Assembly: GCF_000972845.2 (NCBI RefSeq)
Contig: NC_040032.1
Location: 1,693,073 to 1,757,072, forward strand
DNA from: Larimichthys crocea
Taxonomy: Eukaryota > Chordata > Actinopteri > Sciaenidae
Direction of reading: 5' to 3'
DNA: 64,000 bases
How positions within the stretch are numbered: the stretch's first letter is position 1; each line of letters opens with the position of its first letter. The position numbers were made by a program, and so were the translations under genes. The notes below the pieces were generated by a model, which did no database searches, was not told where the DNA came from, and was given only the letters and a program-made list of their open reading frames with translations. Of this stretch, positions 47,788 through 59,100 are shown one piece after another.

Positions 47788-50050
47788 CTAGTGTTAGTGA
47801 CTTCTGTTAGTGATGATGAGTGATCTCCTGCAGCACATGATTCTCCCTCAGCATTCATCTCATCAGTCCGTCACTAATCCTCACCTCTGCTTCTTTCTCT
47901 CTGAGTTTCATCTGGACTTCTGACAGTCGCTCCCTCAGTCTGTCTCTCTCTGTGCGGAGTCTCTCGCTGTCCTCCTCTGAACCTTTTAGTTGTGCCTCCA
48001 TGTGTGTCAGTCGCCCCAGCAAAACTCTGTTCTGTACAGGAAGGGACGAATTCAAAACACTGAATGAATGGTGCAATGAAAGAGGTAAAAGAGAGATGAG
48101 ATTGATTATGTTTCTGCTAAATAAATGTCATTCATTCCTGTTAGAATGTAATGAATTTCTAACCAGATTTGATGCTTCTGATCTGATCAGGATACTTGCA
48201 TGCACAAATCTGCAAAATCTTTATAGGTTTACTGAATATTTTGCTTTTTTCCACTTGCGCGTCGAGACTTCACATCAGACTCATTCAGATCTGACTTAAC
48301 TTCCGACTTAAGTTTTGACTTGGTAAAATCCTTAAACCATAAACTTTGAGACATCTATAGTCAGGCCTTGAATAACACATTATATGTAATTATTAGGCCT
48401 AATTTTTATTCTGTTAACACAGATACATCAGCATACAGATGCCTAAAAGACGCAGATGCAGCTGACTTACAAATTGTTACTTGTCCGGGACTTGACACTT
48501 CACTTGGACCCACAAGATGAAAAAGCAGCCCTCCTAACTCATGATATTATAATTTCATACTAAGTGGCCATGTTTGAAATGTGATGCTTTTTGTGCTGTG
48601 CTACCCTGCAGCATTTAAGATTAATATGTCCATACACTAAAACTACATGTGCAACCCATGAAGATGTGACTGATACGTGTACCTCTGCTTGTATATTCTC
48701 TAATTGTGTGAAGTTGATATTTCGGCTGAAAGATGATTCTTCCATCTCTTCTCTGAGGGAACGGAGCTCAGTCCTCAAGGAATGTTCCAGAGTTACAGCC
48801 TAGAAGAGCGGGACACAGAAAAGTTGAGAGACTATTGTTCAGAGGTGGGAGCAAACCTGCTGGTCTGCATTTTTCCTGTGAGACTGTGACACCACAGACA
48901 AATATTCCCCATAGACAGTGTGACTAAAAATTCCCACGCGCACACATAAATAATAGATTGAATTTATTCTAACCACATCAATTGGCAAATAGTTGCAATG
49001 CTTTCCTTGATGCAGCAGTTCATTAAGACAGAGTTCAGGCTGCCTGGAACTAACCTCTGCTAGCTGCTCCACCAACCGCTGGTTATGATTGGCCAACTGC
49101 GTCAGCTGTTCACTCTCATCTCGTCGACGGTCTCGGCCCTGGTTGTGATATTTGTCCAGCTCAGCCCTCAAGGCAGCTAAATCTGCCGCCAGCTCTGCCT
49201 CTCTCTGCCCAGACGTTAGTTCATTCATCTCCAGCTTCCTCTGAAGAACATGCTTCTCCTGCTGTAACACCTGAACACATGAAACATAACATATATCAGA
49301 TACTGAAATGCATGCATAGTTTAATATGTGTGTTGTTGGAATGTGGAATTACAACAAATGAGTTTCTGGAAAGGAGCCTGAAACGTCAGCTGAATATCAT
49401 TCAGTAAATGATTCATTTGATTTACACTTGTACTTTTCCTAACATGTTAAAATGTCTCCCATTAAAACATCTTGGTGAGGTTTATACCTGCAATGTCATG
49501 ATTTTATAATTTTCTTTTTTGGAATGTATTTCATGCTGTGTTTATGTTTTAAGTTTTTTTTTTTTAAATATGTTTTTGTTATCAGCATTGTCAGGATGAG
49601 ATGGGAGTGTATTAAGTATAATAAATTGAATTTTGATGGTTATTAATTACAGACTTGCACGCCTTATAATATTTGCCCTGCAGGCTAACTCAGATGTTAT
49701 TTGACTGCACATGATAAAAAGGTGTTAGTGTTCCCAGCTCACTACAGTTTTAAGCAGTGTCAGAAAGTTTGCATATTTAAGAAAAACACTGTTTACAGCT
49801 GCATCACCATTACCTCTACTTCCCTCTCACTCTGCTCCAGAGAGGCTGCCAGCTCCTCATTTTTCTCCAGCAAAGCCTGTCCCAGCTCTGCAGCTAAGAT
49901 CAGATCCGTCTCTATCCCCTCACTGCCGCTGGGGGAGGATGCGGTTGACGGGAGTGCAAAGGAGAGCGAGACTGAGGAGGATGAGGAGAGAGGGAAGAAG
50001 GAATCCTCCAGGCTGGGGGAGGGAAGGCTGTTTTTCCTCGGGGTGAACAT
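45702..50050 (-). CDS. bicdl2: BICD family-like cargo adaptor (BICDL2-type)
   Basis: A coiled-coil protein that links cytoplasmic dynein-dynactin to Rab-positive vesicles. Coding exons: 50050-49814, 49270-49055, 48799-48683, 48031-47885, 47739-47593, 46499-46425, 46240-46158, 46079-45965, 45869-45702, giving 434 aa. A Ser/Pro-rich head (1-45) precedes the CC1 box AAELGQALLEKNEEL (53-67), the dynein light-intermediate-chain binding motif. Long Glu/Arg/Gln/Leu heptad regions follow (RLRTERDRLRERLSEVQMKL and others). The conserved end HKVALSQELDAWQEDMRLVI matches BICDL2, then a basic tail ends GFFSFFKDK. Human BICDL2 is about 508 aa; most exons here are phase 0, so a small skipped exon, mostly likely between 47593 and 46499, cannot be excluded. 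BICDL1 or a teleost 'bicdl2-like' paralogue is the alternative name. Confidence 0.85.
47742..47786. repeat. (CA)n microsatellite
   Basis: A near-perfect run of CA units immediately upstream, in transcript sense, of the exon starting at 47739. It forms the polypyrimidine-side (GT)n of that intron. Confidence 0.95.
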
Positions 50051-51631
50051 TGTTGACAGACTTGTAGGGGTCAGTTAGAAAGCATCATCCTCTGGACTTG
50101 TACTCCACACTCACATGGGTGGCAGGTGGACAGCCATGAAGTTTTGTAAAAATCTGGAATGCCTTTTCTCTTTCCTGGTGGTCTGGTCTCGAGTGGTTTG
50201 GTGAATTTATTTTATAATCCAGAGTGTGTCTCTAACTTCTCTGTGGTGTCAATGCATGCCAGTCAAATCTTCTCTTCTCCACAGACAACTCTGTAGGTGA
50301 GAACAAATGAATTAAAAACAGATTCATTGAATGTAAGTGTGAATTAAGGACACGTATGAAGACTTGTGTGAGTATCAGAGTGGTTCTTTTCCAGTAATAT
50401 TATCTCACAGGGCTTTTAAGAGCTTTTGTCTGACAGGTCCTTTTGTTACTCTGACCGAAATACCAGCTCAACTCAACTATTATCTTTGTTCTACTCCCCC
50501 TCCCTGAATTCCAAAGGCATTGTGCTCCACTATTTTCCTAGAAATGTATCTAGAACAGACTCCAAAGACTCTGAAGACTCTAATCAATTCTGGTCATGTG
50601 AAAAAAATAACCACCACGCTTAAAAAATGTCTTAAAAATATTTTTCTTTTGCCCAAAATAAACCAATAAGACACTGTTTTCCAGTGTATCTATATAAGTA
50701 AATCTATATATCTATATATATACTTATATATGTATAAGTGTATACGAGTCAAAATTATTCTCAAAATATAGTTTTCCTGAGTCTCAGTCTCAGTTTGTCT
50801 CCTCAGTGTCCTGTGCCTGACGTCACCATCTGCCAGCTCACCTGTTACTGTTACCTCTCACCACTATGAAACCACGCTGCACTCCCAAAAATAAACCTAA
50901 ATAATCTAAATACAAAGTAACGGAACACATTTCCATTAAGAGGACTAAATAAAGAAGCTGTGTTTAACCCGTGTCCATCTTTGGCAGAACAAAAATGAAG
51001 TCGTTCTTACCTGACAGTTCCCAGACGACTCATACCAAACAGGTATAGTCTTCCTGTTTGGTGAGTGTGTGAGTGTGTGTTTGGGAGTGTTTGCACAAGA
51101 GAGGCTCAGCTGGTTTCCTTGGCAGTGGAACCATACAGTATGTAAATACAGTCAGTGGCTCCACCTCCTGAGTCAAAAAGGTAAAGTGAGCAAACAGAGG
51201 GGAGGAATACACTGAGGGACAGAGCAGGAAAGGAAGATAGGAACAGTGTTGTGTTTGCTGTTACATCTGTAACTGCTGCTCTGACCTCTCTGATCTAGGT
51301 AGGCAACACACAGCTTAACTCTGAGGAATGTGTTGTTAACAGTCCAAGGCTCTGCTGTTTGAGCGGGGGCGACGCAGCATGAGAGATGGAGAAAGAGGGG
51401 CAGGTCAGGACACAAGCAGGGGTCTGTCTAATCTGGCTCTCCTCATCCCCCTTCCTGTTTACCTGCTCGAAACATTTGAAAGGGGCTCTGTGTGGGCTCG
51501 TGTGTGAGCTGGGGGGGTAGGGAGAGTAGAAAAGGTGGACTGCCATTGCTGCGCCTCCTTCTCTGGGATGAACAGACAAAAGGGAGCCCACAACACCACA
51601 TTCACCATTCACCATCACGTATAGCACAGAC
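50051..51631. other. Divergent spacer between bicdl2-type gene and mia
   Basis: Contains the 5' flank of the adaptor gene on the left and of mia on the right. It includes a short AT/CT-rich tract at 50690-50740. Several open frames of 60-155 codons around 51173-51809 overlap one another on both strands and lack splice or codon support. No other gene is supported. Confidence 0.5.
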
Positions 51632-52334
51632 ATGCACTGCAAACTTTGGCTCGTTTTTTCAGTGTGGCTTTTGCTGCCAACCTCTGAAGCTGGAAGGCAG
51701 ATGCCTAAACTCTCTGACAAGAAGCTCTGCGCTGACGCAGAATGCAGCCGTAAGTAGCACACCTACCAACTTCTTTTTGCTGCTAGTGACTGCTGCACTT
51801 AGTAGTTAACTATGTTGGGATGATGTTGTAAACATATTTTTTATTTGCATAAAAACATCAGTCTGAGGCCAGATTCTCTTTTTATATTTCTGCACAGATC
51901 CTATCTTGATAGCTCGTGCACTGCAGGACTACTACCCTGGAGATTGTAGGTTCATCCCCATCAGACAGGGCCAGCTCATCTATGTCTACGCAATGCTAAA
52001 GGACAGAGGGAATCTCTTCTGGGCTGGCAGTGTAAGTAAACTTTGACATAGTTATTAGGACATAGGGTTAGGGTTAATAACATGGTCAGTAACATGTTGT
52101 CTGTATCATCTGCTTGCAGGTACAAGACACCTATTATGGACAGCAGGAGGCTCGCATTGGCCACTTCCCCAGCAGTGTGGTGGAGGAGACTCATCCTCTA
52201 ATGGAGGCCAGCACTGAAGTCAAGACTACTGTAAGTGAACCCTCACACATCTACACTTCTATGTATTGTGTGGCGCTTTCTCCTAATTCTACTTCTCTTA
52301 TTGTTTCCAGAATTGGGACTTCTACTGCAACTAA
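51632..52334 (+). CDS. mia: Melanoma inhibitory activity protein (secreted SH3-like)
   Basis: MIA is a small secreted SH3-fold protein of cartilage and melanocytic cells that binds fibronectin and integrins. Coding exons 51632-51749, 51898-52031, 52120-52230 and 52311-52334 give 128 aa, close to the usual 130. A signal peptide (MHCKLWLVFSVWLLLPTSEA) precedes the mature chain MPKLSDKKLCADAECSHP. Four family cysteines are present (C33, C38, GDCRF and the C-terminal FYCN). YVYAMLKDRG and LFWAGSVQDTYYG are diagnostic, as is the end NWDFYCN. Otoraplin is the closest alternative, but the PMPKL..RKLCAD-type start and the WDFYC end favour MIA. AATAAA at 52647-52652 is the probable poly(A) signal. Confidence 0.96.
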
Positions 52335-53743
52335 TACAGAGACAACACACTGCTTGTCAACTACATTACATTTTTGTGGTATCATATGACATTAATGTGA
52401 TCTCACGCATTGTAGACAATATATAGGCTTACATATCCACACTGTTGAGTAGTTTAGTGCCTGATATACTACAAAGATGCACACTTTTGAAGATGGAAGA
52501 AAGATGAAGAATGTATTTTTCCACAAATGGTTTTCTGCTGTAATTCCCCAATTTATATTGAGAAATTAAAGGAAGGTGTTAAGATATGATGCAGAGTGGA
52601 GGTAACAATGTTGTGTTAAAACTATTTGCATGTTTGATAAAAGGACAATAAAGAATTTGCATCGCTAAAAAATAACATTTTTCGTCTGTATTTCTTTAGG
52701 TGACATCCTGAAAAAACTGAAATTTCTCCTTTTATGTTTGTCCTTTGGGTTAAATACTGATATTAGTCAGATGACTATGAGGTAAGACCAGACCTGACAA
52801 AGAAAAATAAAACACTGATTGACAGAAACACTGCAGACATAAAAAAAGGTTTTTGAGTTTCATCGTTTATTCTATTTGTTTCTGTGTTAATATGCCAGAT
52901 GGTTGCTGCCATAACTAAGGAATGATATAGCTGTAATTCTCGCATCTATAAGCACATATGCACTCGCTCTCACACACACACACATATGTAGACACACACT
53001 TCCTTAGCAGCTCAGAGGCCATGCTCCCCTGCAGAAAAGGAGCCCTCTGATATAAAAGCTCTCTGTGTCCACTCTTGTTTACGACTGTCCCTTCTGCTCA
53101 TTCACCCTCTTTCTTCTTTACGTGTACACACCTGGTCCCATGTGGCTTTTTGTTTCACAGTGAACAAACCCCCCCCACACCCCACAACCTCCTCGCACAT
53201 ACATAAACTGTTCTCGAAGTACAGTTGGCATCTTACACATACCCACTTAGACAGTAACGTGTAGATATGGTTACATCTTGTCATCTTCTGTGGCCAAATG
53301 TAGCATTTCCCTGTAAAATTTAGAGGTAATTGAAGCTAGTTTGTGTCCAGTTAACAGATATCTGACGCCTGATAAAGAAAAGTTAATCAAATTATGACTC
53401 CATGCACAGTGTATCATTTTCTTGCATGGTGGTGTGAATTTCAAAAAGGTGTGGTTCGAAGAGAGATTCTGTTGGGTTGTTATTGGATTAATTAACTCCA
53501 AAAGTTCACTATCCTGCACCTCATCCCAGTGTGTCTATTCAAAACTTTGTTACACGTGCACAATTATCTTGCAGAGACATTAGAATAACAGTGAATTATG
53601 AATTAGACACTAGTTTATTAGAAAGCACTTGCACTTATAGACATCGAGATCTGTAAGCCCCACCTATAGTATATGCGTAATGAACTGGCAACAACGATGT
53701 AACAGCAGCACGCGTTAGCAGTGAAACAGCATCAGGCTGTGCT
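52335..53743. other. Convergent interval between mia and cryab
   Basis: Contains the 3' UTRs. mia has AATAAA at 52647-52652. The crystallin has a minus-strand AATAAA (TTTATT at 53614-53619), 125 bp beyond its stop. A short CA tract lies at 52971-52984. No other coding sequence seen. Confidence 0.6.
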
Positions 53744-54508
53744 CTACATTTTCTGTTTCTGTGTACCATCTTCGTAGGAAATAGGAATAGTGTGCTCTGT
53801 GCCGGGAGACGGGCGAGGTACAGTGATTGTGAGCATGCCATCGACTGACAGACTGGAGGTGACATCAGCAACTGACACAGCAGCAGGAAGCCTGTACTTT
53901 CTCAGAAACTCTCTTGACACAAAGCCGTGGTTGTCCTGGAAACAGAATGAGTGAATCAGTCAAGTGTCACCAAAAACAGTTTTACTTTTAGACTGATTTC
54001 TGCAGAGTCACTCTGACCTGTCTGTCTTCGTGCTTGGCGTGTATTGTGATGAACTCGTCGCTGACGCTGACAGACAGCTCGTCAGGGGAGAAATGCTTCA
54101 CATCCAGATAAATGACGTAGGAATCCTTTTTGGTGATCATCTACACAAGCAGCACAACTGTTAGGAACAATACTGACACACTTTGTTGTGTGCCTGCAGC
54201 CTGGAGTCAGCTGGGCACAAAAACACACAAGAGCTTTCTGTTACCCTGCACTGCTACTGCTTAAATGGTAACACTTTTTCAATTTGCAGTCAAGACAATT
54301 TAGATTATTTAAAGGACACAGGTGAATTTTACTTTACCTCACCGTGGCCATTGTCAGACCAGTTGAGCCAGCTCATGAGTGAAGGGCGGATCCAGGGGAA
54401 GGACCAGAAAAGGGGCCAGTCAGTCAGAGGTTCTGCCAAGGAGGTCAGGTCAGTGAGTCGATGTGGAAAGACCCGGCGGTACCAGGGATACTGGATGGGA
54501 ATATCCAT
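53744..54508 (-). CDS. cryab: Alpha-B-crystallin-type small heat-shock protein
   Basis: A small heat-shock chaperone of lens and muscle that holds unfolding proteins. Exons 54508-54338, 54140-54018 and 53935-53744 give 161 aa (human alphaB 175), with the three-exon layout of crystallin genes. The start MDIPIQYPWYRR matches alpha-crystallins. The alpha-crystallin domain begins about residue 60 (SYVIYLDVKHFSPDEL), includes HGFVSREFLRKYRLP with R110 equivalent to human R120, and has DGMLTITVPRP. The C-terminal IxI assembly motif is TIPI (147-150). The N-terminal region is shortened and has six tryptophans. A TATA box lies about 95 bp upstream of the start. In mammals HSPB2 sits head-to-head with CRYAB; no hspb2 is visible here, and the divergent neighbour is cfap54. 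Confidence 0.93.
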
Positions 54509-54600
54509 GATGAGATTCCAGAGGAGATGTGAAGAAAAGATGGATAAGAGGGAAGTTTGACTTGGTCTGAGATGGGTTCTGCTGTGCTCTCCTGCACCAC

Positions 54601-54607
54601 TTTTATA
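54601..54607 (-). promoter_or_regulatory. TATA box of the crystallin gene
   Basis: On the minus strand the sequence reads CCTATAAAAG, with TATAAAA at 54607-54601, about 95 bp upstream of the ATG. This leaves a short 5' UTR of about 65 nt, as is usual for alpha-crystallin genes. Confidence 0.7.
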
Positions 54608-54608
54608 G

Positions 54609-56034
54609 GCCTTTCCCTCCCATCCCACCCGGGTTCTGTCTTTGTTCACATCCTCTGTATCCCCCTCCCCACCACAACCTCCCATGCACACTTGCATAGT
54701 CACTCTGCCAAAAGGCTGATCTCTCTGGAACAATGATGTCAACTGTTTATCCCTCCATCATCCTCATTGTTTCATCTGCTTGTGACTGGTTGCCTGTTTC
54801 TCTCTCTGTCTGTCTACAGCTCTGTCCCTCCCTTCTCCCAGTCATGAGGTGACACTGGCTCAGAGTATTGCTGATGCCCCCATACTCATTCCCCAGGAAA
54901 TGCCCCCGTCTGGATCTGAGAGTGTCCGCTATGCGATTGTGTCAGTTTGTTTGAAGAATAGCTGCCAGAGCATTAGCCTGCTGTGCTCCGAGTGCCAGAG
55001 GCTTTGGGTTTGTTGGCGGAATGGATGCAAGCGTGAATGGGAATTGATGAGTTTGTATGGGACAGCATTAGGTGACACTCTAAGCGTGTGTCACTTTGCT
55101 ATGAGCTCAGATGTAGATCATGAAGTATTTTCCAACCGTGCAAAAGCTGTGCCAACCGGAAGTCTCTGCTTCATCCGCCAGTCATCATGTCTCCAATGTA
55201 GAAGAACTGCACACATAAATATCTGTGAAGGTTTTATACCATCATGCAATCTCTGTTATAGTGCATCCTCTTTTCTCAATCAATTCAAGTTGTACCAAAC
55301 AAACATGTCATTGTATCTTTTCAGTGCTAGTCTACTTGGCAGCATATGTTGTTCCAAAACCTGCATATATTATTCAGCTTTAATGGAACCTTCACAAATG
55401 TGCAGGTTACCCATCATGTCATGTGCACAGACTCTCAGTTTCAGCATTTCATAAGTTACCTTTGTGCTATTTTTTTTAAATTAAATATGGAGTTTCAGTG
55501 TTCAGTGTTCTGTGCACATCATCACATTTTGTTTCTATTTACACTTTACACAGTGTGACGTCTTTGGAAACAGAGTTGTAGTTTTTGCAGAAAAAAACTG
55601 ATATGATGCAGGACTATACTATTTAGTAGTTTAAGTATATAAAACTACAATGACAAACGTCAAAAAGTCTCTTACCTATATTTATGAGTAATAAAAACAG
55701 AATGGCATACTATTAGGAGTTTACTTTTATTAATGATAACGCTTCCTCCATATGATCATACTTCCTAATAGACCCTGTTGTGCAATTTTCCAATTAAATA
55801 TGAGAGTTCAATGATTACGTTTTGTTTCTACTGACATTTTTCACAGCTGAGTTGGAAATAAATAAATTTCAGACAGGATCATGTCTGTCCTTTGACTTGG
55901 ACATATCGTAAAGGTTGTTTAATATTTTTGTTGTTGTGGTATAATAGTTTTCTGCCTGTGTTTGGTTAATTAACACTGCTGTGTATTGCTTGTGAGCGTC
56001 AGCGAGGTCACATGCTTCCTGTCTATTTAGCGCC
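54609..56034. other. Divergent spacer between cryab and cfap54
   Basis: Upstream DNA of both genes. It contains a 201-codon open frame on the plus strand (54849-55454) without recognisable homology, splice sites or biased codon use. The right end grades into the cfap54 promoter. No other feature is supported. Confidence 0.5.
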
Positions 56035-56054
56035 GTTACCATGGTGATGGTAAC
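56035..56054. promoter_or_regulatory. RFX/X-box-like palindrome at cfap54
   Basis: GTTACCAT and ATGGTAAC form a perfect 8-bp inverted repeat around GGTG, 61 bp upstream of the cfap54 ATG. Each arm contains an RFX half-site (GTNRCC / RGYAAC). X-box sites bound by RFX factors drive many ciliary genes. The spacing is wider than the classical 0-3 bp, so function is inferred. Confidence 0.5.
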
Positions 56055-56114
56055 CGTTGGATACAGACTAAACAGCGTTTTGTGCTCCGTTAGTCGGTTA
56101 AAATTACAGCAGAC

Positions 56115-59100
56115 ATGGACATGCCGGCCTCTTACTACGGGGAACTTGATAAAAGAAACCCGGTCATTATATCTATTGAACGAGACATGAGCTCGTTTAT
56201 GACGCTGATGAGACGAGTCGGTTCCTCGGACCACAGCTCGTATGTTAAAGGGTGAGATATGAAAAGCTAGCCGAGAGTTAGCTCGATAATTAAACCCTGT
56301 AGTCAGATAAATAGCCAGCTAACGTTACTGCAGTGGCAGAAGTATGTTACTATTAAGTTATGTGTTCATGTTAAGACAGGACAGGCTTCACTTCTGACTG
56401 CAAGTGTGGAGATAAATGTGAAATGTAAAAGAAATAACTGACTCCAGTTTGTCCCTGATCCACTCTGTGCCAAATCTGCAAGCATTTTATAGATTTTATA
56501 TGACACACATAGTCAATATTTAGTATCTTCCTGACAGTCTGGTTCCATTTATGTATTATTACTCGTCTGTTTTGATTGTCATTCTAAAGGATTCAGATCC
56601 TGGTGGAGATCTGGAAAAAGTACAAACATCGACTTCCTTCAAAGCTGTATGGGGAGCGCATGTTGCAGATTGCAGATTTTCTCTATGGGATAAAGGTAAT
56701 CACATTATACAGCAGTCAGTTCAGAACAAGTCATTGAACTGTTACATTAACGTTACATTAACAGTCATCATCTATCTTAGATTGTAACAAATTTTGAACC
56801 ACAGATATGAACATATTTCACAAGGGTCAACCATTATACCACTGCATAATACTAATACTGCATCATTAGCCTGATCAGGTAACATGTACAGTGTTGTACG
56901 TAGTCAAGACCAACTAAACCGAGACAGGTCATGACCAGGACCTAGTGTATCAAGACCGAGACTTTGAGGAGTTGAGAACAAGACCAGACACGATACCACG
57001 ATATATAGCCTACTTACAGTAGGTAGTTGATATTCATAAAAACTCTTTTGGGGGAGCCTGGTTTTATATGTTGAGTCACCTCATTAAGCATCGCCTTGAA
57101 GTATTTATGAACTGCTGTGAGTTCTTTTGGCTGCTGTTCTGCAGGAAACCAAATGTTATTTCAGAAGATTTGGCTCATTTCCCCTCCTGGACAGTTATCA
57201 AATACATCAGACAATTTACAAGCAATTAAGTGACATCCCAGCAGTTATGGTCTTGACCGGTCTTAAACTAAAATCCAGGGTCGAGACCAAGACAAGACTT
57301 TTAAAAAGTGGTTCTGAGTGGTCCCTGTGTTAGTCTCCCTTTTATCAGTCAGTATAATCAACAAGATGAAAAGAACTCTGGTCCAGTGCACCAGGTTCAT
57401 AATTCCTGATGTCATAATAATGTGATGTAGTGACATACTCTGAGATGGGAAAGAGAAGATGTTCCATCTGATCTCTTCTCAGACTGTTGTGTACTGTACT
57501 GTACTGTGGTGGCACCTGTTGGTTGGTCCTATAATTATACAATTTAGTTTCTACTTGTGCAAAGTCGACTGAAGGTATTCTCATTCCTTTCTTCGTTCAC
57601 AGTTGTACCAGCTGGCTCTTTGGCAGGGCTACAGTCTCCTCCTGCTGCAGTTCAATTCAGTGAAAATAACTGATATCACAGATGTTGACCACTTCATGGC
57701 CTGCTTCTTCCCTGAAGGTTTTGATACGGACCAAGATATCTTTGCCATGAAGGTACACCGTACTACATGATCCCCGCTGTACTTTGTTTTATATTACCTA
57801 GAAGTTTTGACATGTGGAGAAAAGTCATTCATATTTTGAGAATATATCTTCCATAAATATGTTGTATGTGTGTATGTGTGTGTTTAGGTCCGTGCAATGC
57901 AGGGATGTGCCATGTGTATTTTTGAGCAGGAGAAAAGGCACAGTGTCCTCAGCCAGAAGGGACTCTGTAAACTGCTGCATGTGCTGAACTTCCTCAGGAT
58001 CATGATGCAGGCCTTTCAGCAACACGAACACCTCTGCTGGCAAATATATAATGGTATACTGGTGTCTCTTCAATAATTTTGGCCAGTGTTTGCTTTTTGT
58101 GTGCCAAAAAAGAATGTAGAAGAATGAGCTGAGTTGTCAAAGTGTCAGACATGAAAAGTGGAAAATTCAACGTTGTGAGCAAAGCCAATGTACAATTCTC
58201 AAAATTCTGTATGTTGGCACTCTCTTCAAGAGCAAGATTTAGATGAAAATTACATACTCTCCTTTGGCTAAGTCATGTTCCTGCTGAAATTAAAAACCCG
58301 TTTTTCAAGTGAGTCCTAGCCAAGACAGGTAGCAGCACAAACTAAGAACAACTGATACTCATTGAAACAGACAGAATTACAACACATAACAACCTAAAAA
58401 AATAAAATAAAAGTGCAGTATAAGCTATGAATTCAACAATATCTGTTCAAGCATCCCTACGATTGTGTCTCCAGGTCTTTCAAGGTGGATTAAAAGGCAT
58501 TCAAAGAAATCAGATCTTTGGGTTTTATAACAGTCTGTAAAACATAACAGATGCAAATGTCTCTTGATCTCAAGGAGTACTGTCCATCACACAGGATAGG
58601 ATGGGCAACCCAAGACTCACCTTGCATATAAAACTATACCAGTGAGTCAAGGCTTTACAGTTAGTGATGAATCTGAGGGAAGCATGTGCTGTGTCAATCA
58701 TATGCAGTGCCTGAGCAGGGGCACGCATGTACAAATATTCCAATATAGGTAACATGTAGCAGCAACAAATCACTTTGTTACAGTCAAAGAAAAACACAAC
58801 TTGTTTCTGAAATAGAAACTGGTGTAATCCTCGTTTTTTTCACCAAACACTGTGCATGTGGTTTGAAAGTCATGGAATCATCAATCAGAATTCACAGGTA
58901 TTTATAGGAGTTAACTGTTTTAATAGCTTTACACATACTTGTGTGTCCTACTTTCTTTTTTCTTTCTCACTTTTTCCAGGTTCGTTAAACATTTACAACA
59001 TCTGCCATTACCTGATGACCATGAACAGGAGTGCACAGGTACTTAGAGAGAGATGATCGATGGAACTTATTCTGCATTTCTGAATGCACCTGTTACAGAC

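Noticed and set aside
51295..51809. Overlapping open frames of 155 (-) and 105 (+) codons before mia
   Set aside because: They lie on opposite strands over the same bases, with no domain and no splice support. The plus frame overlaps mia exon 1 out of frame.
54849..55454. hspb2 head-to-head with cryab, as in mammals
   Set aside because: The only long frame in this spacer has no alpha-crystallin domain motifs.
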